The translations under genes and the position numbers were made by a program. A stretch of 64,000 bases of DNA. Source: Tetranychus cinnabarinus (taxonomy: Eukaryota; Arthropoda; Arachnida; Trombidiformes; Tetranychidae). The DNA is taken from assembly GCA_022266195.1 (NCBI GenBank), contig WHVY01000004.1, positions 2,497,501 to 2,561,500 of the forward strand. The letters run 5' to 3'. A model generated the notes under the pieces. The model was not told where the DNA came from. It was given only the letters and a program-made list of their open reading frames with translations, and did not search any database. Position 1 is the first letter of the stretch. Each line of letters starts with the position of its first letter. Below, piece by piece: positions 54,044-64,000 of the stretch.

Positions 54044-55095
54044 GAAAAGAAGAAGAAGATGATAAAACCATTTAAAACCATCATCAATCCCTCCGAATGA
54101 CAATAACTTGACTGTATCGCTTTTATATCCACACTTTGGTTTGGATGCCTTTTGCCTTGGTTTTAACAAACAATTACCAAAGTCATCCTCATCTTTTAGC
54201 TTCCCTTTTCTTCATCAAAATCATCATCATATTTATCTTTTACTTTTTCCTCGCCCCTCTTCATCCAAGTTAATTCCAAATAAAATACAAATAAATAGCA
54301 AAAAGATGTATCTTTTTTTTGTTTGGTCGTCCAATGGCTTTTGTTCAAACCTTCTGGTCATGAAATATTTCTCTTGTTTTTACTCTTACTTTTGCTCCTT
54401 TCTCATCTTCTTCGTCACTTTTCCTCCTTCAATTTCATCTGATTGTCTTTTAAACCCAATGTGTAAACAGGGGTGTTATTTGTATCATCATTACTATTTA
54501 GTGGCAAAATACACAATAACATCTAATACTAGACCAAGAATAAAATTAATGATAAACATTTGACCATAAAAGTGTCTCTATCATTCATCTTGACTCCCAT
54601 TAATGCAACTTAAACTCAAACTCATTCCAAATCTCAATCGGATTAATCGGTTAATCTGTAAATTACATTTGAGACATTTGCTTTTCCCAAAGATGGAATC
54701 AAATTTCCAACATTTATTTAAATAACCAATGATCAAAAATATCATCTCAATTACAAAACATGTGCTTAATGATCTTTATTAGCTTAATTATTCTCATTTA
54801 AAAGGGCAATCATTTTCTTGTTACACTTATATTACACTTTAAATTTCAAATTTCATTATTAATTCATTGAATTTAGAAAACGAATAAAATTTTCTTTTCG
54901 ACGGTAGATGGCGCATATGCATACCCATGGTTCTAAGATCATATGGACTATGAGAACATTTTTCAATTTTTTTTGCTTCTTGTAAGACAAAAGTTGAAAA
55001 TTTAATTGACAATTGATTGGACGATCAAACTTTTCTTATCTTAAGTTTACTAAGACTTGATAACCTTGACCAAACTAACCTAACCTAACCGTAAG

Positions 55096-55136
55096 TATTT
55101 AAAGGGGTGACTGTCTTAAAGATTCTTTAGTCATTC
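55096..55136 (+). promoter_or_regulatory. Candidate PRMT5 core promoter
   Basis: TATTTAAAG at 55096-55104 is followed by an initiator-like TCATTC at 55131-55136, 55 bases before the ATG. The TATA to initiator spacing (about 37) is a little long, so TATA-less initiation nearby is also possible. Confidence 0.3.
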
Positions 55137-55191
55137 TTTTTTAGCTATTTCTTTACTACTTGCTCCAGTATTTTGTGTTTGTTTATTCAAT

Positions 55192-57232
55192 ATGGAAGGC
55201 CGTATTCGCACTCCATTTTGTGAAAATAAAAGGTCTATTGCTAATGCACGTGAACTTTTTTATAAACAGATGCCTAACGTTGGTTTTATGCCCCCCACCT
55301 ATTCGGATTTGAAGGAAACTTTGAAATCTTTAACTAATAATAAATACGATTTCATGGTTATCAAATTAGTTACTCGACGTTTAAGTAAATTGATACCAGT
55401 TTGTGATCTTAATTTACCCAATTCAGGTAAGGTTAAATTTTGATCTTTTCATTAAGGGTAAAAACTAAATATTTTTTTCTTTGTTTTAGACTGGGTAAAT
55501 CATATTTTTTCATATATCGAAACAAATGAGTGTTACGATAAAGAGAATTTCAGTTTGCCTTATCTTGAAACCTCGCTTACTTATGCCCGCCATTTGTCAC
55601 TGAGAAACATCATTGTTGAATGTCCGCAAGAGATTGATGCCATCACTCGGTTAGCCAGAGTTTTATCTGGTAAAATTTTTTCGTCTCATTCATATGCCAA
55701 TGTTCTTATCCACGTACCCCTGCAATTGCAATCCAAAGTGCATCAAGAACAGGGAACAATCAAGTAAGTAATTCAATTTTTTTCTAATAAGTTGTCTTTA
55801 TTCTATTTACCAATGGAAATATTTTCTTTCGTATAGTAAAAAATTCCATGAACACGATACTTGGAAATTGTTTAATCATTTACGTTCTCACATTGGATAT
55901 GATTCAAGACTGGGTCTTTGCTTGGAAGTCGCTGGCGATATTCCTGATAAAAACACTCAAAAAAGATGGCTTGGCGAGCCTATTAAAATGATTTTGATTA
56001 ATTCGGATTTGTTTGTGCCCGATAAAGACAGTTTTGTGCGAATTCCAGAGCCATGGATGGAATTTATTGTTTCCATTCTTAGAGCCAGCTGTAGGAAAAT
56101 TGCCATATTAGTTAAAGGCAAAATTCCCATTTCCTACATGAAAAAAGTTGCACTTTACTTGAATGAAGTGTTCGATACCTATCGATCAAATTCTCTTATC
56201 GACCAATTTGCCACTGGCTATGAAGATATATTACAAGTTCCATTGCAGCCCTTACAAGATAATCTGGAGTCGGGAACGTACGAAATATTTGAAAGAGACC
56301 CTGTCAAGTATAATAAATACACAGCAGCAATGACTATTGCTCTTAAACGTTTACCGAAAGAAAAACCTGTAGTGGTTCTATTGGTTGGTGCTGGTAGAGG
56401 TCCATTGATTAGGTGTTCTTTGATAGCAGCCGCGGAAACAGGACATGAAGTTCATCTTTATGCCATTGAGAAAAATGAGTGTGCTGCAAATACTCTTGAA
56501 AATCAAAATTTAGTTAAAACCACTCTCAATTTAAACCCTAAAAGTTTCGTAAAAATCGTGAATTCGGATATTAGAGAGTGGGACGCTCCCGAGTTAGCTG
56601 ATATCGTAATTTCTGAATTACTAGGATCCTTTGGAGATAATGAATTGTCTCCTGAATGTTTAGATGGAGTCTGGAAAAGCGTTAAACCAACAGCCATTTC
56701 CATTCCAGAATCCTACCGATCCTACATAGGCCCAGCTATGTCTGCTAAACTTTACTCCGACACTTTGGCTTTAAATGAAGGTGATAAACAATCAAAGACT
56801 GATTACCATTATGTTTCTCTGATGAAAGGCTTCTACCCAATCGATTCACCAAAAGTTCTTTTCACCTTTGAACACAACGAACTCTCTAAATGTCCCAAGG
56901 AACGAGATAATCAACGCTACAAGGTGTTAGAATTCAAAGCTGATATAGACTGTATCCTCCATGGATTTGCGGGTTACTTTGATTGTACACTGATTAAAGG
57001 TATAGACCTTTCAATTGCGCCACATAATTTCACAGAGGATTTAATCAGTTGGTTCCCAATGTGGATTCCATTATCAAAACCAGTTGACGTTCCTGCGAAT
57101 AAGACTATTTCGGTTCACTTTTGGCGAAATGTATCAAAATCTAAAGTTTGGTATGAATGGTGTATCAGTGAACCCGAACCAACTCCCATTCAAAATCCTA
57201 GCGGACGATCATATTTTATTGGTCTCGTTTAA
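55192..57232 (+). CDS. PRMT5: PRMT5, type II protein arginine methyltransferase
   Basis: PRMT5 transfers methyl groups from S-adenosylmethionine to arginines, forming symmetric dimethylarginine on Sm proteins and histones H2A, H3 and H4. It normally works in a complex with MEP50. Three exons join in phase: 55192-55426, 55490-55763 and 55837-57232 (TAA), giving 634 aa, the usual length. The N-terminal TIM-barrel ends with YEIFERDPVKYNKY, which contains the active-site Phe typical of symmetric dimethylation. SAM motif I is VGAGRGPL (about residue 352). The double-E loop is SELLGSFGDNELSPECLDG (about 428-447) with both catalytic Glu. The C-terminal beta-barrel (about 465-634) carries GFAGYFDC and the WFPMWIPL stretch. 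The MEP50 contact helices lie in the N-terminal barrel. Both introns are short (63 and 73 bp), unlike the kilobase introns of the neighbouring genes. All catalytic residues I can check are intact. Confidence 0.96.
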
Positions 57233-57415
57233 CAATCATGACTTTTTCTAGTATTAGGAACTGATAATTTTTGGCATATTTTTTTCTACACAAGTGCCGT
57301 TGAATTAATTTAAAGGTTAATTTATCTAATGTGTAATCAATCTTTATTGTGATTATTGACGAAATGTCAAAAAATGAATACCTGCTTATTTGATTAAAAA
57401 CTCGCTTTGACTAAT
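57233..57415. other. Shared 3' spacer of PRMT5 and the KATNIP-like gene
   Basis: Only 183 bp separate the two convergent stop codons. No canonical AATAAA for PRMT5 lies inside the spacer; AATGAA at 57373-57378 is a variant. The next AATAAA (57521-57526) is within the last KATNIP-like intron, so the mRNAs may overlap in antisense. Confidence 0.5.
57343..57348 (-). terminator. Candidate poly(A) signal of the KATNIP-like gene
   Basis: Reads AATAAAG on the minus strand, about 70 bases after the stop codon at 57416. Confidence 0.45.
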
Positions 57416-59139
57416 TTAAATATTTTGATTCAATAATTCCTGAAAAGATAAATCATTGTTAGCAACTTCTTCCAAGATCGTCTCATCAGTAGTAAAAAGT
57501 ATTGTCTGCAAAAAATTGGTAATAAATAATTGTCTTAGTTATTCAGCTTATTGGACAATTAGACAACAATTAAAACTGAAGATAACTTACATCTCCAAAT
57601 CGCTCTGGTGGTCCAACCAATTCTCCAATCGCTTTGGCAATTTCACCTTTAAAAATCACCACACCATCTAAATTCATCGTCACATATCGGATTCCTCGAT
57701 ACGAATAGATTCTTGATTTATTGTAATTCCAGAGACGAATTAGGACAATAGAAATTTTCTCCTGAAAGCGAATTACTAATCGAGTAACATTAAAAGGTGA
57801 ATAATCTGTCATCCAAATGTGACTGTCATCATGGGTTCTATAAACTCCGTCAATCAATTTTTTGGCATCACTTTTTGAATTAGTTTCACAGGTTATCTGA
57901 AAAACAAATAAATCTCTTGATTAAATAAGAAAATTAATTTGAAGAAGAAAAGTTATCGAAAAAATCGCATGATGAAATCTAGATTAAATCAGTTCCCAAC
58001 CTTTTCGATTGTCGGATGACTTTTAGTTTTAAGATCAAAAATTTCAATGCCATTGAAGCCAACATAGTCTTCATCGCCCCAATTAGATTTAATATCAAGT
58101 ACCAATTCCCGACCTTCTGGCAATTCAGGAATTATAAAATCAGTTTCCATTTCTGGCTCGTCAAGACTAACTAAATCGATGTCGGCGGCAGTATAAGAAT
58201 CTCTGTGACCTCTGTCTTTCCTCTTGAAAATTGTAGCTTCTTCAAGATCACAGTCTTCATCGCTGGACTGCAAACCATTAAGATCTGTGAGGAGTAAATC
58301 ACTATTATCGCTACAACCTTTTTTATCAAATTTATCACTATAAAACGCTGGTTTGCTATGGTCAGTGTTGAAAATGTCGTCTATCTCTTTGGATTCCAAC
58401 TTGAAATCATTGCAATTAAAAAATTGAGACAAACTTCGAGGTTTACGGGGTTCAATTAATAGTTGAAGAGAGCTTCTTCGTGAAGATGGTGACGATGAGG
58501 AAAGTGTTGGTGAAACTTTTAACTCCTTATCTCCTATCTTGGTGTTTGTGGGAATTGGCGACAACTTTTCGTCATTTTCATCATCTAAAATCATGATGAT
58601 GTCAACATTATCGGACGAGTTTCCTAAATCATGGTCCATTTCCATTGAGCTTAAACGATAAGCCATGTCCTCTTCTTCAAAAGATGATGGCAACAAAACT
58701 TCAGAATGACGTCGAGCTTGGAGTAACTCTTGAAACCACAACGGTCTTCCGAGGCCAGAATTTTCAGTTAATGGTCGCATTTGGCAAATATTTTTCTGCA
58801 CCTGTTTACCATCGCTTTGGGCATCGGTTGAATGATTGGAACGGTATAGTTGATGATTTTCATTGTTATTTTGATCTGTACCTTGTTGATTGGCATAATC
58901 CAGTAACCATCTGAAGATAAACACAAATCATTATAATTAATGGATCAAAACAAATTAATTTATTTGGTTTCAACAAAAATTAATCAAAAAATATAAAATA
59001 CTTACTCTGGCAGCTTTTTGATTGAGCTAGGAAAGGTTTGCTTAGGTGATCGAGATGATTCACTGGACAATGTTGATTCTAGGGAAGAAGCTCCAAGAGA
59101 GTTCAAAGGCTTTAGGACTAGAGATTCACGTTTCTCCAT
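57416..59139 (-). CDS. KATNIP: KATNIP-like protein (katanin-interacting, DUF4457), compact form
   Basis: KATNIP (KIAA0556) binds microtubules and katanin and acts at ciliary bases in vertebrates. Four exons join in phase, 5' to 3': 59006-59139, 58001-58910, 57591-57896 and 57416-57505 (TAA), giving 479 aa. Residues 1-300 are low-complexity, acidic and Ser-rich. Recognisable DUF4457 features are LVLDIKSNWGDEDYVGFNGI (about 314-333), THDDSHIWMTDYSP (369-382), RLWNYNKSRIYSYRG (402-416), LDGVVIFKGEIAKA (424-437) and FGDTILFTTDE (448-458). The order and spacing fit a single carboxy-terminal DUF4457 unit. Vertebrate KATNIP is about 1,600 aa, so this is roughly a third of that length, and the loss is at the N-terminus and of repeated domains. 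The donor after Lys348 is weak (GTTGGG). Family assignment is from remembered motif similarity and was not searched. Confidence 0.75.
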
Positions 59140-60822
59140 TGCTGGTTAAATAATCGGTCAGTTAATTAAGTTGAACAAATGGTGAGTAGTTAATTGCAAA
59201 ACAAATATCAATTAACAATTGAGTCAATGTTTCATTTTAAGCTTTTTTAACATTTTGTTTCCTTTGTTTCCATTCAGCCAGGTTACGGTTTTCACTTTGG
59301 CTTAAAGTCTATACACAAGTAATGTTATTAAAGCTAGAAGAAATGATTGGTTAAAGCATGTCCATGTTAAAGCTGTTAACAAGTGAAACCACGATGAGGC
59401 CAATACACCATCAGCTTCTGATTGCTCGAAGTAAGTACATATCTAATATAACTCCTTTCATCTTCATGCATCGTTGGTAGTATTAATAATAATTGCATGA
59501 TTAATAAAACCATTTATGTTTTTGTTGTAATACTACCAGGAAGTGTGGGGTTACCTTTACTTTCACTCTTCTATTCATATCGTCTTTTTTCCTCCTTTTC
59601 TCTTTCTTTTTATGTTTATTTCTCGGTGTGTTTACTATTCACCTGACTACAATGGTTACATGGAGATGATATTTGATGATTTACTTTCTTCAGAGGGGAA
59701 AAAGGATCCTGAAGTCAACCAGATCGCGATTCCTACTTGAAGGTCAACGACTCACTATGAAGATGATATCGATTGATCTTCCATGTATCTTCCTTGTTTC
59801 CATACAACATTGGGCCCAGCATTTCAATTTCAAGGAAAAGGCCACATGAAAAATATATTTCAAGTCGACCTTTCACGATCTATCTAATTTCCTCGATTAT
59901 CCTATTGATTTGACCAATTTGTCAGAGTGTTTACAATTTTATCCTTTGTAGTTACACAGACTTGCTTTTGTGAAAATGAAAACTATTCATTTCACAGCTA
60001 TTTTTAGACAAGCATCAAGAATCTATCTGGAAATTTATGTAATAATCAATTTAGGTTTAAAATATTGATCAGTTTTTTTTCAGATTTCAATCTATTCAAT
60101 GCAATTCAATTTTCCTAATCTGTCTTATTTCTGTGGGAATCATGATCAATGACTTTGTTTATTGTACATTTCAAATTGACAAAAAAACAGATTTATCAAT
60201 CTTTTGAATCTGGTCATGAAATAATATCCAATTATACCGATTAATAAATATTAATTTAGTTATTGGCCTTCTGCAATTAAGACTTTTATTTTTGATTATT
60301 TCACGATTTTTCAACTTCGGTTATTCAAGTTCATTATCTTTCCTATCAAAGATAGTTGGGTTCATTGAACGCTTTTGGATGCGATCAATATTCATATTTC
60401 TTCATTCAATTCAACACATTTTTCACAGAAAATCGGATGCATAAGCGGAATTCAATACATTATTGAAGTTAGAACTAAGCAAATCCAAGTTGTAAATCAA
60501 ATAAACAAATTGTTATTTAATTATTGCTACTATTAATGTTTCTCTACTTGTTGCAATTCTAACATAATACCGTACAAATGGCATTGTATTAATGGTTTCA
60601 CCTTGATTATGTCTTACTTCATTGTGTTTTACTTCACTGAAACACTAGACCAGAAAACAATCTGAAAATCATTTCAATCAAATTGCAGTTAATATCAAAA
60701 AATACCCATAATATCATCACATATTTCATATTAGCGATGTAACTTAAATTGCTAAGTTTAATTCATTTGCATTATTACTTGCCTTTGTACCAACTAAGAA
60801 TAAGAAAGTTAGCTAGAAATAA
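59140..60822. other. KATNIP-like 5' flank and intergenic DNA
   Basis: No recognised gene. A perfect donor (GTAAGT at 59431) and an acceptor (CTACCAG ending at 59539) enclose a 109-bp possible intron on the plus strand; see findings. The rest is AT-rich without ORFs. Confidence 0.45.
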
Positions 60823-61385
60823 TTGTTAATAAAAAGACACAATCAACACTATTTTCACATTTATGCACAAGTTGAACTAAATACTGAAAAGAGAATGGGC
60901 AAAAACGGGTGAAAATAAACTTGTTTCAAATTCAGACTTTGCCAGGTTGTAAGGACATGAAAACTACGGCCATTGCTGCGATTCAAAAGTTTCTATGATC
61001 AATGGTTCTCGAGAAAATCGGGTTTGAAATCGAAACTTCGATCGCCTTTTGTACGATAATGGAAGTTGATTTTTTCATGAAACTCATTTTGCTGAGGTAA
61101 CTTTTGATAATCAATCAGAAGCTCAACTTATTTTGAGAATAAAAACTTTTCGTTTCCTTTAAAACAGATAAGTTCGATTTTTAGTTAAACCGACTTTATT
61201 CTATGATCATAATAGTTAGAGAACTGAAACACATCATGAGTACATCAAAATTGTTTGTACACATAATAGATCAAATACTCTTTTCGATCTATCAACTGTT
61301 CTCTTGATTTTAGCCATTAGACTATAAACTTTGAACCTCGATATTTGGACAATTGTAGCATCTATAATCATCATTCTTTGACCAA
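60823..61385 (+). repeat. Left inverted arm
   Basis: Starts TTGTTAATAAAAAGACACAA and ends CATCATTCTTTGACCAA. It matches the right arm in reverse complement along its full length with scattered substitutions and small indels. Confidence 0.9.
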
Positions 61386-61659
61386 TTCAATTCTTTACTA
61401 ATTAATAACTCAATTCGATTTGAAAACTTTGGATTAGCGCATTTGGTTCACGATTTTCGGGTTTAAAAAGTACGTCAAACAACTCTTTTACCAAAACAAA
61501 TGCATCTCAACCCATTTCTTGGTGAATAAACCAATTTTCTGGTTGCAATGAGAAATGGAATGCAAAGAGTGCTGTAAAACTCTTGAACATTTGATTAAAG
61601 AGTTGAAACTTGGTGGGATGTGTAGCGACATAAAAGCTGAGTCCATTGGTACTATTAAA

Positions 61660-62075
61660 TAATTCATGCGATGGACTGTTTTCCAGAAAATTGAGGTCAA
61701 ATTTGAAACTTCGATCGACTTTTTTTCAGCTATGGAAGCAGATTTTTTCATCAAACTCATTTTCCAGGGCTAATTTTTGATGGTAAACCAGAAAGTGCAC
61801 TTATTTTGAGAAATGAAGTTTTCTGACTCAAATAAAACAGGTAAGTTCGATTTTTAGATAAACCGATCGATCTCTGTGACCATATCAGTTAGCGAGCTGA
61901 AACTTATTATGAGTCCATAAAAATTGTTGGGCTACATCAGTGTTTGAATAATTTTTTCAGTTTACCAACTGTTCTTAAGATTTTGACCATTTACATGGAA
62001 ATTTCGGACCTCAATAGTTCGAAAATGGCATCACCTACAATCGTCATTCTTTAATAAATCATTAGTTTTTGTTAT
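61660..62075 (+). repeat. Diverged internal copy of the arm module
   Basis: Same orientation as the left arm and similar to its inner portion (about 60975-61385). Shared landmarks in order are GAAACTTCGATCG, GATTTTTTCAT, AAACTCATTTT, ACTTATTTTGAGAA, AAACAG(A/G)TAAGTTCGATTTTTAG, AAACCGA, CATTATGAG or TTATGAGT-type, and ATTCTTT near the end. It is clearly more diverged than the two arms are from each other. Confidence 0.75.
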
Positions 62076-62287
62076 AATCTATAACATAATAGGACTGAAA
62101 ACCGTCGAAATCTAAGCTAAATCAATTAATAATGAATATTCTTGCAACACATGATAAGTAAACATTTACCTTTGTTAATCTGGTATCAAATCTGACAACC
62201 TAACTAATAAAATGTTATAACTTAATTTGTAGTTTCTTGAACTATCTAAAATTTGAATGTTTCATAGCCCATAATGAAACCTATTGT

Positions 62288-62850
62288 TTGGTCAAAGATT
62301 GATGATTGTAGATGCTACAATTGTCGAAATATTCAGGTTCAAAGTTCATAATCTAATGGCCAAAATCAAGAGAACAGTTGATAGATGGAAAAAAGTATTT
62401 AATCCCTGATGTGTGCAAACAATTTTTATGTACTCATGATGTGTTTCAGTTCTCTAACTATTATGGTCATAGAATAAAGTCGTTTTAACTAAAAATCAAA
62501 CTTATCTGTTTTAAAGGAAACTAAAAGTTTTTTTTGTCGCAATAAGTTGAGCTTCTGATTGATTATCAAAAGTTACTTCAGCAAAATGAGTTTCATGTAA
62601 AAATCAGCTTCCATTATCGTACAAAAAGCGATCGAAGTTTCAATTTCGAAATCGATTTTCTCGAAAACTATTGGTCAAAGAAACTTTTTAATCGCATAAA
62701 TGGCCGTAGTTTTCATGTCCTTACAACCTGGCAAAGTCTAAATTTGAAACAAGTTTATTTTCACCCGTTTTTGTCCATTCTCTTTTCAGTATTCAGTTCA
62801 ACTTGTGCATAAATGTGAAAATAGTGTTGATTGTGTCTTTTTATTAACAA
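62288..62850 (-). repeat. Right inverted arm
   Basis: Reverse complement of the left arm. It ends at GTGTCTTTTTATTAACAA. Confidence 0.9.
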
Positions 62851-64000
62851 CCTTAGAAAGTGTAAATTATTAATACAGAGCTTATTACAATTAAGTTAGA
62901 CCTTATTATCTTTAAGATTCACACCTTAACCAGATTGACAGAGTTGTTTAATGCGCTAATTGGGATTGTTTTCAATTTTTAATCCATCTGATGAAGCAGT
63001 GAAATGAGTATTAGTTAAATCATGTTGATGAATAGCTGAAGTTGAAACGCTTGTAGGGATTGGATGATAATAAAAAGTCTGATCACATTATGTTTGATGT
63101 TATTTTTGTCACAGTTAATGTTTTCTCGTTCCTTACTGTTTTCCCTAATTGAATGAAGTCTTTCAATTAGACCCATGAATAAGTAACTTAACCATTAATC
63201 AATCTTTTTTGTTTTCCTCTTGATTTGATCAGGTAACCAAAGATGGCTTCTAACAGTTTCTTTGAAACCGATGAAGAATAAAGTTGATGGAAGTAAACAG
63301 GAGAAAGAAACAAAAATAACAAGATGTTCATTCATTATCCAGAATACATTAGCAATGGAAAGCAAATGTTCATTTTTTAACCAGCAAAGATCAATTGTAT
63401 ACCTTAAAGGTGTAAAAATTAATTGCACCAACTTTATCCCAATGTTAAATTAACCTGAAAAGATTAAGGATTGGCGTCCATTGCAATTATATTATGTTAT
63501 GTTATCCAAGGATTGGTTTTACATACACTGGTATGGATTGGAAGTGAAAGGAAAAGGAAAACAAAAAATCAATTGTTGATTGATTTAATTAACCCCATAC
63601 AGTGGTCAGACAATATAATTGCACCAGTAAACCCCTTAAAGTGTGATGAATCGCACTTGTTTCCCTCCAAATGATCCAATCCTCACTCCTCCTTCCTGAT
63701 ACTTTGATTCACTTTCGCTAAGCCCACCCTCCAAAACTGCCGACAACCAAAGGAAATCCTTCAAGATGGTGTGATTTGGTGGGTAAAGTTGATAAAGAGG
63801 GAAAAGTATTACTACAGTGAAGAAGAAGATGAAGAAAATGAAGATGAAAATGATGGTAAAGGCAGGGCAGTTGACGAAAGGGAAAAGGAAAGAGGATAAA
63901 GTTAGACAGACAATCGAAGGCATTTTGCCAAGGTATATTCAATAGACCTTTTCTTTTTGTCTATTCCTTCAGTCTTCTTTCACTCATCATCTTTCCTCTC
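62851..64000. other. Right edge, no gene seen
   Basis: AT-rich with purine-rich (63800-63900) and pyrimidine-rich tracts. The open frames here are low-complexity shadows of those tracts. Confidence 0.5.

Larger units (their letters stand above)
47870..55076. other. Intergenic region between receptor and PRMT5
   Basis: Over 7 kb between two divergently transcribed genes. It contains low-complexity Leu/Phe/Ser-coding pyrimidine tracts, purine tracts and simple repeats, including (CA)n at 48446-48459, (AT)n at 48484-48502 and 53608-53620, GAA-type at 50434-50480 and (GA)n at 54029-54043. The several open frames of 60-170 codons are composed of these tracts and look like chance. Promoter and 5' UTR exons of the receptor probably lie in the left part. 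Confidence 0.5.
60823..62850. mobile_element. Foldback-type inverted-repeat element, ~2 kb, non-autonomous
   Basis: Two inverted arms of about 563 bp (60823-61385 and 62288-62850) flank a core of about 900 bp. The arms are nearly identical; I estimate mid-90s percent identity by eye. Outer ends read TTGTTAATAAAAAGACACAA on the left and its complement on the right. No ORF of transposase length exists, so it would need enzymes in trans. The core contains a third, diverged, direct-orientation copy of the inner arm. A TAGAAA hexamer lies three bases outside each arm (60814-60819 and 62854-62859) and may be a 6-bp target duplication. The superfamily is not identified. Confidence 0.8.

Noticed and set aside
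54108..54563. 151-codon plus-strand frame
   Set aside because: Non-ATG start and biased Ser/Phe/Leu composition from a pyrimidine tract.
60826..62847. TTAA at both ends of the foldback element as a piggyBac-type target duplication
   Set aside because: The inverted match continues outside the TTAA for three more bases (TTG on the left, CAA on the right), so TTAA is part of the arms and not clearly a duplicated target.
63636..63942. Two overlapping minus-strand frames near the right edge
   Set aside because: Phe/Leu/His-rich translation of a GAAGAT-type purine tract.
1..64000. CRISPR arrays, rRNA and tRNA genes, bacterial-type operons
   Set aside because: None seen on either strand; the sequence is eukaryotic and spliced.

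Overview
This window is eukaryotic nuclear DNA. It is strongly AT-rich, has spliceosomal GT-AG introns, and is sparse in genes. All five genes I can reconstruct are conserved animal genes. The nuclear receptor belongs to the NR2E3/Hr51 group, and the low-complexity His/Asn/Ser runs plus AT-rich codon use point to an arthropod. An acariform mite is my best guess, but that is inference and not proven by the sequence.

Layout from left to right. Positions 1-18.9 kb hold no gene I can recognise: only one acidic ORF at the left edge, two families of diverged tandem repeats (about 1.47-2.10 kb and 13.69-14.14 kb), and a TATA-like site with a small ORF near 13.1 kb. Positions 18.98-23.89 kb (+) carry nine exons of alpha-catulin, a vinculin/alpha-catenin relative; its extreme 5' end is unresolved. 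Positions 30.2-39.4 kb (+) carry a complete four-exon cytochrome b561 gene (254 aa) with long introns. Positions 41.2-47.9 kb (-) carry a complete ten-exon NR2E3/Hr51-type nuclear receptor (754 aa), convergent with cytochrome b561. Positions 55.2-57.2 kb (+) carry a complete three-exon PRMT5 (634 aa). Positions 57.4-59.1 kb (-) carry a compact four-exon KATNIP-like gene (479 aa), tail to tail with PRMT5 at a gap of only 183 bp. Positions 60.8-62.85 kb hold a 2-kb inverted-repeat (foldback) element with 563-bp arms and a diverged third copy of the arm module inside it.

The genes are functionally unrelated: cell-junction and Rho-linked scaffold, transmembrane electron transfer, neuronal transcription factor, protein arginine methylation, and a ciliary/microtubule factor. 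Nothing suggests an operon or cluster. For the four complete genes, exon junctions were set by canonical splice sites and the reading phase closes across every junction. That phase closure, together with family-typical motifs, is the main evidence. Start and stop of transcription, UTRs and poly(A) sites are inferred from short motifs only.

The most unusual item is the foldback element near 61-62.8 kb. Next are the unresolved 5' end of alpha-catulin and the shortened KATNIP.
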